Shown: positions 17,071 through 28,047 of the stretch, piece after piece
How positions within the stretch are numbered: position 1 is the first letter of the stretch
Layout of the letters: the number at the start of each line of letters is the position of its first letter
DNA from: Candidatus Magasanikbacteria bacterium CG_4_10_14_0_2_um_filter_37_12
GTDB lineage: Bacteria; Patescibacteriota; Patescibacteriia; Magasanikbacterales; UBA922
Reading direction: 5' to 3'
Assembly (NCBI GenBank): GCA_002793015.1
Contig: PFPK01000025.1
Coordinates: 1 to 35,516 of the forward strand
DNA: 35,516 nt
Made by a program: the position numbers and the translations under genes
Notes under the pieces: generated by a model
Database searches by the model: none
What the model saw: the letters and a program-made list of their open reading frames with translations, nothing else
What the model was told of the DNA's origin: nothing

Positions 17071-17114
17071 ATCATATCACTATATATCGTAGCAGATAAT
17101 ATTTTTTAGTACAA
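17071..17114 (-). promoter_or_regulatory. pyrimidine operon promoter (two overlapping candidates)
   Basis: On the minus strand, TTGTAC (17109-17114), a 17-bp spacer and TACGAT (17086-17091) form one candidate. An extended -10, TGATATGAT (TATGAT at 17071-17076), forms another 15 bp downstream. Both would give a short leader ending in the attenuator. A DnaA-like sequence TTGTCCACA is at 17147-17155. Confidence 0.45.
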
Positions 17115-17162
17115 GATGTTGATTCTACTAAATAATTATTTTTTTTTGTGGACAACTTTTAT

Positions 17163-18663
<1,501 letters not shown>

Positions 18664-18716
18664 CGATTTTGGTTGTTTGCACTCTGGTACTGGTCATTTA
18701 TATCTTTATTATGATT

Positions 18717-18896
18717 TTAGTCTATCATGAGGATGGATGGATGGCAAGTGGATTTTTTATATTCTATAAAATCAAAATGTTCATTTAGATAACGGAATGG
18801 ATGGCCAATAGCTATCAACTTTTCAAATACTTCTTCTTCTGTCGTCAATAATATTTTACTTGTTTTGTTGGCTCCGATATTAGTTATATTTTTTGC
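18717..18896 (-). pseudogene. Small open frame, possible gene remnant or non-AUG small protein
   Basis: A 59-codon minus-strand frame runs from the stop codon at 18897-18899 to TAA at 18717-18719 without any early ATG. The residues look protein-like: NIGANKTSKILL, TTEEEVFEKLIAIGHPFRYL, NEHFDFIEYKK. A TTG at residue 17 could start a 43-residue product; otherwise this is a fragment of a decayed gene. A good extended -10 lies 25 bp upstream (18921-18929). I do not recognise the family. It lies between purA and rpoB. Confidence 0.35.
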
Positions 18897-18920
18897 TTAA
18901 ATTAGCTAAATTATGACTAT

Positions 18921-18929
18921 ATTATATCA
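18921..18929 (-). promoter_or_regulatory. Extended -10 promoter toward purA
   Basis: On the minus strand TGATATAAT is a perfect extended -10 (TATAAT at 18921-18926). No good -35 is seen 17 bp upstream (TACATT). It would transcribe the small open frame and purA. Confidence 0.5.
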
Positions 18930-18976
18930 TTTTTTGGCTTAGTAATGTACTTAGACGTGTCCAGAGTACTATTGGC

Positions 18977-19081
18977 TGTGGACAAGTCTCTGGATAAGTT
19001 TGAACATTTTTAGAAGCAAATTCATCTTTTTTGGCTAATTTAAGCTTAGAATGACAGTTATTTGACAGTTATTTATCCACC
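18977..19081. promoter_or_regulatory. Cluster of three DnaA-like boxes
   Basis: TTGTCCACA (complement of 18977-18985), TTATCCAGA (complement of 18989-18997) and TTATCCACC (19073-19081) each differ from the DnaA box TTATCCACA by one base. A tandem repeat of TGACAGTTATT lies at 19052-19073. The cluster sits between divergent promoters for purA and rpoB. It may be regulatory; an origin is not supported by gene context. Confidence 0.35.
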
Positions 19082-19090
19082 TGTTCTAAC

Positions 19091-19119
19091 TTGACGTTTC
19101 TTTATATCTATAGTATAGT
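19091..19119 (+). promoter_or_regulatory. rpoBC promoter
   Basis: TTGACG (19091-19096), a 17-bp spacer and TATAGT (19114-19119). The start would be near 19126, leaving an untranslated leader of about 460 nt before rpoB. Confidence 0.7.
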
Positions 19120-19143
19120 AATTCCGCTCTATACAGCTAAAAG

Positions 19144-19187
19144 GGATGAGACGACTTGAGATTATCGATTCATAAGTCTCCTTATCC
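19144..19187 (+). promoter_or_regulatory. Hairpin near the 5' end of the rpoB leader
   Basis: GGATGAGACGACTT pairs with AAGTCTCCTTATCC at 11 of 14 positions, with a 16-base loop. It would be close to the 5' end of the rpoBC transcript, where it could stabilise the RNA or bind a regulator. The leader also holds a tandem AATGGTTTAA repeat near 19252-19271. Confidence 0.4.
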
Positions 19188-19412
19188 TGTTTACTATTCA
19201 CGTTTATTCTACTGCTTTAAGCTTTTTTCTAAATTGATTAGCAATTTGAAAAATGGTTTAAAATGGTTTAAATCGTGCACGTAGCGAGACCTTTCTTTCT
19301 TCAATATGTCTGAAGTTGATCCCGTCTAGGCGGGTGTATTCTCAAATTTCGTAGCGTGTGTTTTGGTATTTTTCCATGCACATCCAGACAGATATTGTCA
19401 TGTAGTTTTTTC

Positions 19413-19442
19413 AAAAAGACGGCCAACCCCGCCATTTTTTTT
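19413..19442 (+). terminator. Weak terminator-like hairpin in the rpoB leader
   Basis: AAAAAGACGGC and GCCATTTTTTTT flank CAACCCC; the GC stem is only three pairs, extended by A-U pairs after a mismatch. It lies 145 bp before rpoB and may be an attenuator or a chance structure. Confidence 0.3.
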
Positions 19443-19586
19443 GTTATCTATCATGACAAGCAACTAGCGACTGGTAATCAGTAAATAATAATTAAAATTT
19501 ATAAATTTTATCAATCAACATAACTAATTTCCAGTTTGCCTGTTGGTATACGGGTCACTAGTTATCAGTTATTAAAATATAATTCT

Positions 19587-22500
19587 ATGTTGAAGTTCAA
19601 ACGTCAGAAAAATGTTGAAAAGGAACGTAAGTTTTTTACCTCTCTTAAGAACGCTATTTCAGCACCTGATTTGATAGAGACCCAAAAATCTTCTTATGAT
19701 TGGTTTTTTCGTGAGGGAGTAAAGGAATTGTTTGATGAGATTTCGCCGATTACTGATTTTACTGGTCGTGATTTGGAATTGTATTTTGAAGATTATACGA
19801 TCGATGAACCAAAATTTGATGAAAAGATTTGTCGTGAAAAAAATATTACTTTTGAGGCTGCTCTTCGTGTCCATGCACGACTGATCAACAAGCGTACTGG
19901 AAAAGAAGATAGACAAGAAATTTATCTTGGTGATGTGCCTGTAATGACTGATAGAGGCACATTCATGGTCAATGGAATTGAACGTGTAGTGGTCTCGCAG
20001 TTGATTAGAAGTGCCGGCGCCTTTTTTACGGCTGAAACTGTGCGTGGGCGTCGTTATTATGGAGCAAAAATTATTCCAAACCGTGGTGCTTGGATTGAAA
20101 TTGAAACTGACCAAAATAACGTTATCTGGGTGAAGGTGGATAGAAAGAGAAAGGTGGCCGCCACTTCGTTATTACGGGCTTTTGGCATGGGATCTGAAGC
20201 AGACATTATCAAAGAATTTGAAGTAGTCAACAATCATCCTAATATTGACTATATTGAGGCCACTTTGAAAAAAGATGCGGCCAGTAGTGAAGAAGAAGGT
20301 TTGATCGAAGTATACAAGCGTATTCGACCGGGTGACTTGGCTACTGCTGACAATGCCAAAAGTCTTATTCACGCTATGTTTTTCAATTTTGACCGCTATG
20401 ATTTTGGTCGAGTTGGAGTGTATAAGCTTAATACCAAATTTGATCTTGGATTAAAAAATGAAGATTATGATACCAAAGAAGCTCGCGTTTTGTCTCTTGA
20501 AAAAATCTCTTATGTTTTGAAAGAGATCATCCGGCTCAATGTGACTCAGGATGACCCAGATGATATTGATCACTTGGGCAATCGTCGTATTCGTGCTGTG
20601 GGTGAGCTTGTTCAAAACAGATTCCGTGTTGGTCTCGCTCGGATGGAGCGGATCATTCGTGATCGGATGAGTACTTATGAGTTAGAGAGTCTCATGCCAA
20701 ATAAATTGATTAATGCTCGGCCTGTGGTAGGCGCTGTTCGCGAGTTTTTTATGAGTTCACAGCTTTCTCAGTTCATGGATCAAATCAATCCTTTGGCTGA
20801 GCTAGAACACAAACGTCGCGTCAGTGCTCTTGGACCTGGTGGTTTATCTCGTGATAGGGCGGGGTTTGAAGTGCGTGATGTTCATACTACTCACTATGGT
20901 AGAATTTGTCCGATTGCCACACCAGAAGGACCAAACATTGGTTTGGTTGGTCACTTAGCCACTTACGCCAAAATTAACAGCTTTGGTTTTGTGGAAACGC
21001 CTTATCGCAAAGTGATCCATGATGTGCCAAACGAAGCTAGATTCACAGAAGGTGAGGTGACTAGAGAAGAAGTCAAAGGTATTGTAAAATCTGGTGAAAA
21101 AATTACTAAAGAGATTGCCAAAAAATTGGAAGATAAAAAAGATTTAAAAACAGTCGCAGTTAGGCCAAGAATGACTGATGAAATTGTTTACATCAATTCT
21201 TTTCAAGAAGAACGTGTCATTACTGCTAGTGCTACTACACCGATGGACAAAGAAGGGTTTTTGAATGAAGGACGGGTTCCAGCTCGTGTCCATGGAGAAC
21301 CAAGTACTATCCCGACTGAAGAGATTGATTACATTGACGTTGCGTCCAGCCAAATTCTCAGTGTTGCTACCAGCTTGATTCCTTTCTTGGAGCATGATGA
21401 TGCTACGCGTGCTCTTATGGGTACAAACATGCAACGTCAAGCTGTCCCTTGTATCAAACCAGACGCTCCTCTTGTTGGAACCGGCATAGAAAGTTTGGCT
21501 GCTATCAACAGTGGTCATGTGGTTATTGCTCCAGAAGATGGGGAGATAACTGCAGTAAATGGCAATGTCATTGAATTGACTGGTAAGAAAGGAAAAAAAT
21601 ATACATTTGAAATGAATAAGTTTGTGCGTTCCAATGCTTCTAGCTGTATCAACCAACGTCCAACTGTTGTGCCAGGACAAAAAGTGAAAAAAGGTGACCC
21701 ATTGTGCGATGGGCCTAGTATTGATAAAGGAGAATTGGCTCTCGGACAAAATGTTTTGGTAGCATACATGGTTTGGGATGGGTACAACTATGAAGATGCG
21801 ATCATTATTTCAGAACGCCTTGTCCAAAAAGACCGTTACACTTCTGTCCACATTGAAGATTATGCTACTGATGTGCGTGAGACTAAGCTTGGTGAAGAGG
21901 TGGTGACTGGTGATATCCCAAATGTTAGTGAAGAAAAATTGAAAAATCTTGATATTGAAGGTGTTGTTCGTGTCGGTGCAGAAGTCCAGTCCGGTGATAT
22001 TTTGGTTGGTAAAATTACTCCAAAAGGCGAAACAGAGTTGACTCCTGAAGAACGATTACTTCGAGCCATCTTTGGTGAAAAAGCTAGGGATGTACGTGAC
22101 TCTTCACTTTATTTGGAACATGGTGAACATGGTAAGGTGATTGATGTCAAAGTATTTTCTTCAGAAGATGGAGACAGACTTCGACCAGGAGTGATCAAAC
22201 AAGTCCAAGTCACTGTCGCTGATATGCGTAAAATCCAAGTTGGAGATAAGATGGCCGGACGTCATGGAAACAAAGGTGTCATTTCTCGAGTAGTACCAGT
22301 TAGTGATATGCCTTTCTTAGAAGATGGCACTCCTGTTGATATTATTTTATCTCCTCTGGGAGTTGTTTCTCGTATGAACTTGGGTCAATTGCTCGAGACT
22401 CATCTTGGTCTAGCCGCAAACTCTCTTGGTTATAGAGCGGCTACTCCAGTGTTGGATGGGATTACGGAAGTCCAGATTAAGGAAGAGTTGGAAAAAGCAG

Positions 22501-23003
22501 GTTTTCCTACAGATGGACAGATGCAATTGTACGACGGAAGAACAGGCGAATCATTCCACCACAAGACTACTGTCGGGTACAACTACATGTTGAAGTTAAA
22601 CCACATGATTGAAGATAAGCTTCATCAACGTTCGATTGGTCCTTACAGTCTGATCACCCAGCAACCACTTGGTGGTAAAGCTCAGTTTGGTGGTCAGCGT
22701 TTTGGAGAAATGGAAGTTTGGGCTTTGGAAGCTTACGGAGCTGCTCATACTTTGCAAGAAATATTGACAATCAAATCGGACGATGTGCCAGGAAGATCAA
22801 AAGCCTACGAAGCGATCATAAAAGGAAATAAAATCACAAGAGTCAATTTGCCAGAATCATTCAATGTTTTGGTAAGAGAATTAAAAGGCCTTGCCCTAGA
22901 TGTAAAACTTCTAAAAAATATTGATGGAACATATGTTCCTGTAGATCAAGTGACATTTTTGGAAACTACGCCTAGAGAAGGTGTTGTAGAGGCGGTTGAA
23001 TAA
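19587..23003 (+). CDS. rpoB: RNA polymerase beta subunit
   Basis: Forms the catalytic core of RNA polymerase together with RpoC. I start it at 19587 ([17 protein letters not shown]), giving 1138 residues; the 17 codons upstream ([11 protein letters not shown]...) look untranslated. Visible signatures include [12 protein letters not shown] in the protrusion, YRKVIHDVP, the rifampicin region [107 protein letters not shown] and the C-terminal [28 protein letters not shown]-type segment. The rifampicin cluster has the standard drug-binding residues Q, D, H and S at a glance. rpoC follows after 49 bp. There are no ribosomal-protein genes upstream, unlike the classical rplJL-rpoBC order. Confidence 0.97.
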   Translation: MLKFKRQKNVEKERKFFTSLKNAISAPDLIETQKSSYDWFFREGVKELFDEISPITDFTGRDLELYFEDYTIDEPKFDEKICREKNITFEAALRVHARLINKRTGKEDRQEIYLGDVPVMTDRGTFMVNGIERVVVSQLIRSAGAFFTAETVRGRRYYGAKIIPNRGAWIEIETDQNNVIWVKVDRKRKVAATSLLRAFGMGSEADIIKEFEVVNNHPNIDYIEATLKKDAASSEEEGLIEVYKRIRPGDLATADNAKSLIHAMFFNFDRYDFGRVGVYKLNTKFDLGLKNEDYDTKEARVLSLEKISYVLKEIIRLNVTQDDPDDIDHLGNRRIRAVGELVQNRFRVGLARMERIIRDRMSTYELESLMPNKLINARPVVGAVREFFMSSQLSQFMDQINPLAELEHKRRVSALGPGGLSRDRAGFEVRDVHTTHYGRICPIATPEGPNIGLVGHLATYAKINSFGFVETPYRKVIHDVPNEARFTEGEVTREEVKGIVKSGEKITKEIAKKLEDKKDLKTVAVRPRMTDEIVYINSFQEERVITASATTPMDKEGFLNEGRVPARVHGEPSTIPTEEIDYIDVASSQILSVATSLIPFLEHDDATRALMGTNMQRQAVPCIKPDAPLVGTGIESLAAINSGHVVIAPEDGEITAVNGNVIELTGKKGKKYTFEMNKFVRSNASSCINQRPTVVPGQKVKKGDPLCDGPSIDKGELALGQNVLVAYMVWDGYNYEDAIIISERLVQKDRYTSVHIEDYATDVRETKLGEEVVTGDIPNVSEEKLKNLDIEGVVRVGAEVQSGDILVGKITPKGETELTPEERLLRAIFGEKARDVRDSSLYLEHGEHGKVIDVKVFSSEDGDRLRPGVIKQVQVTVADMRKIQVGDKMAGRHGNKGVISRVVPVSDMPFLEDGTPVDIILSPLGVVSRMNLGQLLETHLGLAANSLGYRAATPVLDGITEVQIKEELEKAGFPTDGQMQLYDGRTGESFHHKTTVGYNYMLKLNHMIEDKLHQRSIGPYSLITQQPLGGKAQFGGQRFGEMEVWALEAYGAAHTLQEILTIKSDDVPGRSKAYEAIIKGNKITRVNLPESFNVLVRELKGLALDVKLLKNIDGTYVPVDQVTFLETTPREGVVEAVE

Positions 23004-23052
23004 CTCAAACAATTGGCACTTATAAATTAATTTTCAAATATATTAATCTTCT

Positions 23053-26000
23053 ATGCTTATGACTCGCGATAATCTTCACTCCATGGACTTCGACGCTTTA
23101 TCTCTCGGCGTCGCTTCACCAGAAACAATCAAACAATGGTCTTATGGTGAGGTAAGTAAGCCTGAGACCATCAATTACCGTACCCAGAAGCCAGAAAAAG
23201 GCGGTCTTTTTGCCGAAGAAATTTTTGGACCGACCAAAGATTGGGAATGTTATTGTGGCAAATACAAAAAGATTCGTTACAAAGGAATTTCTTGTGACAA
23301 GTGTGGTGTGGAAGTGACTCATTCGTTAGTCCGACGTGAACGAATGGGACATATTGAATTGGCAAGTCCGGTATCACATATCTGGTTTCTTCGCTCTATC
23401 CCTTCTAAAGTAGGTCTGGTGCTTAATCTGTCTATTCAGAATTTAGAAAAAGTTATTTATTTTGCTTCTTTCATTATTACTAAAGTAGATGAAGAACAAA
23501 AAAAATTGACTACTGATCTTTTGAAACAAGAATATAAACAAAAATATAAGCAAATTGAAAAGCAATTTGCCAATGATCAAAAACAAAAAGAAGAAAAATT
23601 GACTGCACTAGACGAGGATTTCACCGAAGCTCAAGATGAACTGAAACAAATTGGAATGCTTTCCATTATTTCAGAACACAAATATCAAGAATTGTCTCTT
23701 CGTTATGGACATTTGTTCGAAGCAGAAATTGGAGCTAAGGCTGTCAGAAATCTTTTAGAAAGACTGGATATTGTGGAGACTATTCAGAATATGGAAGAGG
23801 AGATTAAAAAGAGTAAAGGAGCAAAAATCGAGAGACTGGTAAGACGTATCAAATTGCTCAAGAGTCTTCATAAAAATAATATAAAACCAGAATGGATGAT
23901 TTTGACAAGTATTCCTGTTGTGCCACCAGATTTGCGTCCGATGGTTGCTCTTGATGGCGGCAGATTTGCGACTAGCGACTTAAATGATTTGTATCGTCGA
24001 GTGATCAATAGAAACAATCGTTTGAAGAGATTATTAAAATTAAATGCCCCTGAAGTAATTTGTCGGAATGAAAGACGTATGTTGCAAGAGGCTGTTGATG
24101 CTCTCATTGACAACAATGCTAGATCGTCAAAGACAGTGACTGCTTCGACTGGACAAAAGAGAAAACTTCGCTCGCTAGCCGATATTCTCAAAGGTAAACA
24201 AGGCCGTTTTCGTCAGAATTTACTTGGTAAACGTGTCGACTACTCTGGTCGTTCAGTGATCGTGGTTGGGCCTCATTTGGAGATGCACGAATGTGGTATT
24301 CCTAAGCGCATGGCTCTTGAATTACTCAAACCGTTTGTCATGTCAGAAATTATCAAACAAGAGTTGGCCCACAATGTCCGTAGTGCATCTCGTTTTATTG
24401 AGTCCAACGCACCTGAAGTGTGGGATATTTTGGAAGAGTTGACCAAAAACACTCGGGTGCTTTTGAATCGTGCTCCAACTTTGCATCGTCTTGGTATTCA
24501 GGCTTTCCGTCCACGTTTGGTAGAAGGCAAGGCCATTCAGCTCCACCCATTGGTTTGTCCAGCTTTCAATGCTGACTTTGACGGTGACCAAATGGCTGTG
24601 CATTTGCCTTTGACAGAAGAGGCCAAATGGGAAGCAGAAAATATTATGGCGGCTGAAAAGAATCTTTTGAAACCAGCCACAGGACAACCAATCGTTACCC
24701 CACAACAAGATATCGCCCTAGGAGCATATTACTTGACAAGATACAGAAGTGACGATAACGGCGAGATTACTAAATATTTCTCAAGTTCGACAGAAGCAAT
24801 TTATGCTTACAAAACTAGAATAGTAGGTTTGCAAGATAGAGTGAAGATTAGATTTACAGATTTGTCCAAATTTGAAGAAGGGCAGAGTTCATTAGTAGAG
24901 ACTTCTGTTGGTCGAATGATTTTCAATGAGATTTTGCCAAACAAATTGCCTTACTACAATGAACCTGTTACAAAAAAGCATTTGAGTAATATTATTTCTT
25001 TGATTTTGGAATTGTACGGGCAAGAATATACTGCCAAAAAAGTAGATGATATCAAAAACCTTGGTTTCAAGTATGTTACTAAGTCTGGCTATTCTCTTGG
25101 TATGGATGATTTTGGTAATATTGAAGAAAAGGCTAAGATGCTTAAAGAAGGAGACGCTAAGGTTCTTACTGTGCAGGATCAATATAATGAAGGTTTGTTG
25201 ACTGATTCAGAACGCCACTCTAAGGTATTGGAAATCTGGACTGGTGTAAAAGAACAGGTGCTCTCACACAATAAAGAAGCCCTTGATAAAGACGGCCCGG
25301 TATTTGCGATGATTGATTCTGGTGCTCGTGGTAGTTGGGGTCAGCTTGGTCAGGTGATCGGAATGAAGGGGCTGGTGGCTTCTCCAAGTGGAGGTATTAT
25401 TGAATTGCCGGTAAAAGGAAACTTTAAAGAAGGGTTTGATGTGTTGGAGTTCTTTATTTCTAGCCACGGTACTCGTAAAGGGCTGTCTGATACTGCTCTT
25501 CGTACAGCTAATGCCGGCTATCTTACTCGTCGTTTGGTTGACGTGGCTCAGGATGTAGTAGTAACAGTAGAAGATTGTGGTGATACGAATGGCAAGGTAT
25601 TCAATACCGAGAATTCGGAAGCTCTAGGACAAAAATTGTCCGAACGAGTTAGTGGCAGATTTGTAATAGAGGATGTTAAAGTTGGTCGCAAAACAGTTAT
25701 CAAAGCTGGGGAGTTTATTGATCGTGAAGCTACTCGTCAAGTCGAAATCCTGGGAGTGACAGAAGTACATGTTCGTAGTGTTTTACAATGTAAATTGTCT
25801 AAAGGCGTGTGCCAGAAATGTTATGGAGTAGATCTTGGTAATGGAGAAGTAGTCAAGAAGGGTGTGGCGGTAGGAATTATTGCTGCTCAATCTATTGGTG
25901 AGCCTGGTACCCAGTTGACCATGAGAACATTCCATCTCGGTGGTGTGGCTGGCGGTGGAGATATTACTCAAGGTTTGCCTCGAGTTGAAGAATTGTTTGA

Positions 26001-26883
26001 AGCTCGTATGCCAAAACGTAATGCTATATTGTCAGAAGTTGGTGGTGCTGTAGAGATTGAAGATGCTGATGGTAAAGTAATTACTAGTCCGACAGGACGT
26101 AAGATTTTTGAAGGACGCAAAGGTCAGAAGATTATCAAAGTTCACTTTGAAGGTATTGAAGAAGTAGAGACAAAGATCAGGAAGACAGATGATGTCAGCG
26201 TAGTAGATGGCCAGGCTGTTAAGAAGGGTGATCTTATCTTAGTTCGTGGTACTTCTGGAGAAGAGATCAAAGCTACTTTCCCAGGCACAATCAGTATGGA
26301 TGGCAAGAGCTTGACTTTGAGATACCAAGGACGTCATACCAAAGAATATATTATCCCAATGGGCTACAAATTGTGGGTCAAGGATGGAGATGAGGTAGAA
26401 AAAGGTGACCAACTGACAGAAGGCAGTGTCAATCTAAAAGAATTGCACGAATTGAAAGGCAGAGACGCTGTACAACGTTATGTTCTTTCTGAAATTCAGA
26501 GTATTTATGCTTCTCAAGGACAACGTTTGAATGATAAGCATGTGGAGTTGATTATTCGTCAGATGTTTTCTCGTGTGTATATTGAAGATCCAGGAGATAC
26601 TGATCTACTTCCAGGAGAAGTAGTGGAGAAAGATCAGTTTGTCACTGCCAATTTGGAAGTGAAGAAAGAGAAGAAAAAAGAGGCTGTTGCTAGAGAACTA
26701 TTCCTCGGGGTCAGTAAGATTTCTCTTTCTACCCAGAGCTTCTTGTCGGCTGCTTCATTCCAAGAGACTTCCAAAGTATTGATTAACGCTGCTATCACTG
26801 GTAAGGTTGATCATTTGGAAGGTTTGAAGGAAAATGTGATTATCGGTCGGCTTATTCCATCTGGTACTGGATTTAGAGAATAA
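23053..26883 (+). CDS. rpoC: RNA polymerase beta' subunit
   Basis: Catalytic subunit of RNA polymerase, 1276 residues. The N-terminal zinc finger is CYCGKYK...CDKCG (around residues 66-84). A charged coiled insertion (EYKQKYKQIEKQFANDQKQK) occupies about residues 150-210. The rudder/lid region VDYSGRSVIVVGPHLEMHECG and RAPTLHRLGIQAF lead to the absolutely conserved NADFDGDQMAVH metal-binding motif near residue 506. The second zinc site uses EDCGD and CKLSKGVCQKCYG, and the trigger-loop region shows IGEPGTQLTMRTFHLGGVAG. The end (KENVIIGRLIPSGTGF) is typical. The ATG at 23053 has no Shine-Dalgarno. A strong terminator follows at 26941. Confidence 0.97.
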   Translation: MLMTRDNLHSMDFDALSLGVASPETIKQWSYGEVSKPETINYRTQKPEKGGLFAEEIFGPTKDWECYCGKYKKIRYKGISCDKCGVEVTHSLVRRERMGHIELASPVSHIWFLRSIPSKVGLVLNLSIQNLEKVIYFASFIITKVDEEQKKLTTDLLKQEYKQKYKQIEKQFANDQKQKEEKLTALDEDFTEAQDELKQIGMLSIISEHKYQELSLRYGHLFEAEIGAKAVRNLLERLDIVETIQNMEEEIKKSKGAKIERLVRRIKLLKSLHKNNIKPEWMILTSIPVVPPDLRPMVALDGGRFATSDLNDLYRRVINRNNRLKRLLKLNAPEVICRNERRMLQEAVDALIDNNARSSKTVTASTGQKRKLRSLADILKGKQGRFRQNLLGKRVDYSGRSVIVVGPHLEMHECGIPKRMALELLKPFVMSEIIKQELAHNVRSASRFIESNAPEVWDILEELTKNTRVLLNRAPTLHRLGIQAFRPRLVEGKAIQLHPLVCPAFNADFDGDQMAVHLPLTEEAKWEAENIMAAEKNLLKPATGQPIVTPQQDIALGAYYLTRYRSDDNGEITKYFSSSTEAIYAYKTRIVGLQDRVKIRFTDLSKFEEGQSSLVETSVGRMIFNEILPNKLPYYNEPVTKKHLSNIISLILELYGQEYTAKKVDDIKNLGFKYVTKSGYSLGMDDFGNIEEKAKMLKEGDAKVLTVQDQYNEGLLTDSERHSKVLEIWTGVKEQVLSHNKEALDKDGPVFAMIDSGARGSWGQLGQVIGMKGLVASPSGGIIELPVKGNFKEGFDVLEFFISSHGTRKGLSDTALRTANAGYLTRRLVDVAQDVVVTVEDCGDTNGKVFNTENSEALGQKLSERVSGRFVIEDVKVGRKTVIKAGEFIDREATRQVEILGVTEVHVRSVLQCKLSKGVCQKCYGVDLGNGEVVKKGVAVGIIAAQSIGEPGTQLTMRTFHLGGVAGGGDITQGLPRVEELFEARMPKRNAILSEVGGAVEIEDADGKVITSPTGRKIFEGRKGQKIIKVHFEGIEEVETKIRKTDDVSVVDGQAVKKGDLILVRGTSGEEIKATFPGTISMDGKSLTLRYQGRHTKEYIIPMGYKLWVKDGDEVEKGDQLTEGSVNLKELHELKGRDAVQRYVLSEIQSIYASQGQRLNDKHVELIIRQMFSRVYIEDPGDTDLLPGEVVEKDQFVTANLEVKKEKKKEAVARELFLGVSKISLSTQSFLSAASFQETSKVLINAAITGKVDHLEGLKENVIIGRLIPSGTGFRE

Positions 26884-26940
26884 TTGCTTTTGACAATCAG
26901 ACTAAGGCTATCGGGTCACAGACTTCGGACTATTTAATTA

Positions 26941-26973
26941 AAAAACTCTCCACATTTTGGAGAGTTTTTTGTT
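26941..26973 (+). terminator. rpoBC terminator
   Basis: AAAAACTCTCC and GGAGAGTTTTTT form an 11-bp stem with loop ACATTTT and a T-run. It is nearly symmetric and can also end the convergent membrane-protein gene at 26987. Confidence 0.9.
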
Positions 26974-26986
26974 TGGCGAAGTAACC

Positions 26987-27406
26987 TTAGTTGAAGAATT
27001 TTAATTTTGGATATGTGAGCAGAGCGAGGATGGCTGGACTGAGGAGGCTGGAGACCAAGGTTTTGAAGGCAAAACCACTAAAGACAAACACCACTAGACC
27101 AAAGGCAACACCGATGCCAAGCACTGTATATAGAGCCCATTTCTTCCACATGAAGATGAAAATGGTGAATATAAATCCTATGACATTGACTAAACCCATA
27201 ATGACAAAGAAGAGCCAGCCAGCGAAGGCAACAGCTGGCATGAAGGCTTCTAATAGAGCCGTGAGTACTCCGCCACCGAGTATTAAGCCTAGACTAGCCA
27301 ACCCATACCAAAAGAGCATGAACACGAGCCACGCAGTGAGCAAAAAGCCACGTTTTTTATTTTTTGTTGAAGTTGGTTGAATGTCAGCTGTTGGTTGTTG
27401 TTCCAT
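26987..27406 (-). CDS. Small four-helix membrane protein, unknown
   Basis: I do not recognise this 139-residue protein. After a polar N-terminal stretch (MEQQPTADIQPTSTKNKKRG) come four strongly hydrophobic segments: LLTAWLVFMLFWYGLASLGLI, AFAGWLFFVIMGLVNVIGFI, ALYTVLGIGVAFGLVVFVF and LVSSLLSPAILALLTYP. The pattern resembles small multispanning integral membrane proteins annotated only as hypothetical. The strand is chosen because this frame gives a coherent membrane profile, while the opposite frame of similar length is rich in Lys, Pro and Thr with no structure. It ends convergent with rpoC. Confidence 0.65.
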   Translation of the reverse strand: MEQQPTADIQPTSTKNKKRGFLLTAWLVFMLFWYGLASLGLILGGGVLTALLEAFMPAVAFAGWLFFVIMGLVNVIGFIFTIFIFMWKKWALYTVLGIGVAFGLVVFVFSGFAFKTLVSSLLSPAILALLTYPKLKFFN

Positions 27407-27540
27407 ATTTTTTTTGTTTAAGAATTAAGTGTTTAATACGTGATTGTATTTTATATAATTATGTGTAAGAATTACGAGCGTTATTTACATTTTAATTCTT
27501 AAATTCTTTCTCTTGAAACTTTCAACATATCTTTAGCAAG

Positions 27541-27613
27541 AATTTACAATTGTAAATTTAGTCATTGTAAATTGTTTTCAAATTGAAAATTGTAAATTAC
27601 AAATTGTAAATTA
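27541..27613. repeat. AT-rich intergenic repeat array, copy 2
   Basis: Four degenerate units of the form (A/T)CAATTGTAAATT occur here, starting with the palindrome AATTTACAATTGTAAATT. TTTCAAATTGAAAATT is shared exactly with the copy before pyrD at 10841-10869. Confidence 0.5.
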
Positions 27614-27733
27614 TCACTGTTTATTATTGTTTAAAAGTATAAACAACGCTTGTATATCTTACAAATTATACATAGATGGATGAAAAGTGTATATACAGTT
27701 ATCCACTTTACCATAAATAGGAATTCAAGATTG

Positions 27734-27844
27734 TTACTCTGATTTTTTATCAATAGCTTCTTGATAAACTATTTCCATTTTCTGTAAAGCATTTTTGGTG
27801 TCACGACCTTGGACAATTTTTAGGATATTTTCTGATAGTCTATT
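27734..27844 (-). pseudogene. Remnant of a protein C-terminus, possibly a solute-binding protein
   Basis: A 34-residue frame without start codon reads LSENILKIVQGRDTKNAL then QKMEIVYQEAIDKKSE and a stop. The pattern 'ILKIVQGRDTKNALQKME' resembles the last helix of extracellular solute-binding proteins, which often end with a G-K/R-D-x-K-x-A-L motif. A stop codon at 27845-27847 cuts the frame upstream, so this is most likely the tail of a decayed gene. Confidence 0.4.
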
Positions 27845-27983
27845 TTATAAAATTTTATCATACTAAAACCACTCAAATGTTTCCCTAAAATATGATACAA
27901 TCTCCTCATAAGAAGATAAAAGTCGTGTGAATTATATCAATGAACACCTACAAATTGCAAGATACTTGTAGACACACAGCCAC

Positions 27984-28013
27984 TTGATTTTTGGTCTCAA
28001 AATAATGTAGCAT
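27984..28013 (+). promoter_or_regulatory. yebC-ruvC promoter
   Basis: TTGATT (27984-27989), an 18-bp spacer and TAGCAT (28008-28013). The segment TTGATTTTTGG is identical to the start of the ruvB promoter, and both then have an A-rich stretch ending in ATGTA. Confidence 0.5.
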
Positions 28014-28047
28014 AGAACTTGTAATTTTATTTTGTCACTCAAATTAT

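Larger units (their letters stand above)
27407..28047. other. Intergenic region between membrane gene and yebC
   Basis: These 641 bp hold AT-rich repeats (27541-27613), a DnaA-like TTATCCACT (27699-27707), a 35-codon gene remnant (27734-27844, minus) and the yebC promoter (27984-28013). I see no intact gene. The remainder is AT-rich without obvious structure. Confidence 0.6.

Noticed and set aside
18977-19081. Chromosomal replication origin
   Set aside because: Three near-DnaA boxes are present, but dnaA, dnaN or rpmH are not nearby and no clear unwinding element is seen.
26991-27380. Plus-strand 129-codon frame opposite the membrane protein
   Set aside because: Its Lys/Pro/Thr-rich translation has no structure, while the minus-strand frame gives a clean four-helix membrane protein.
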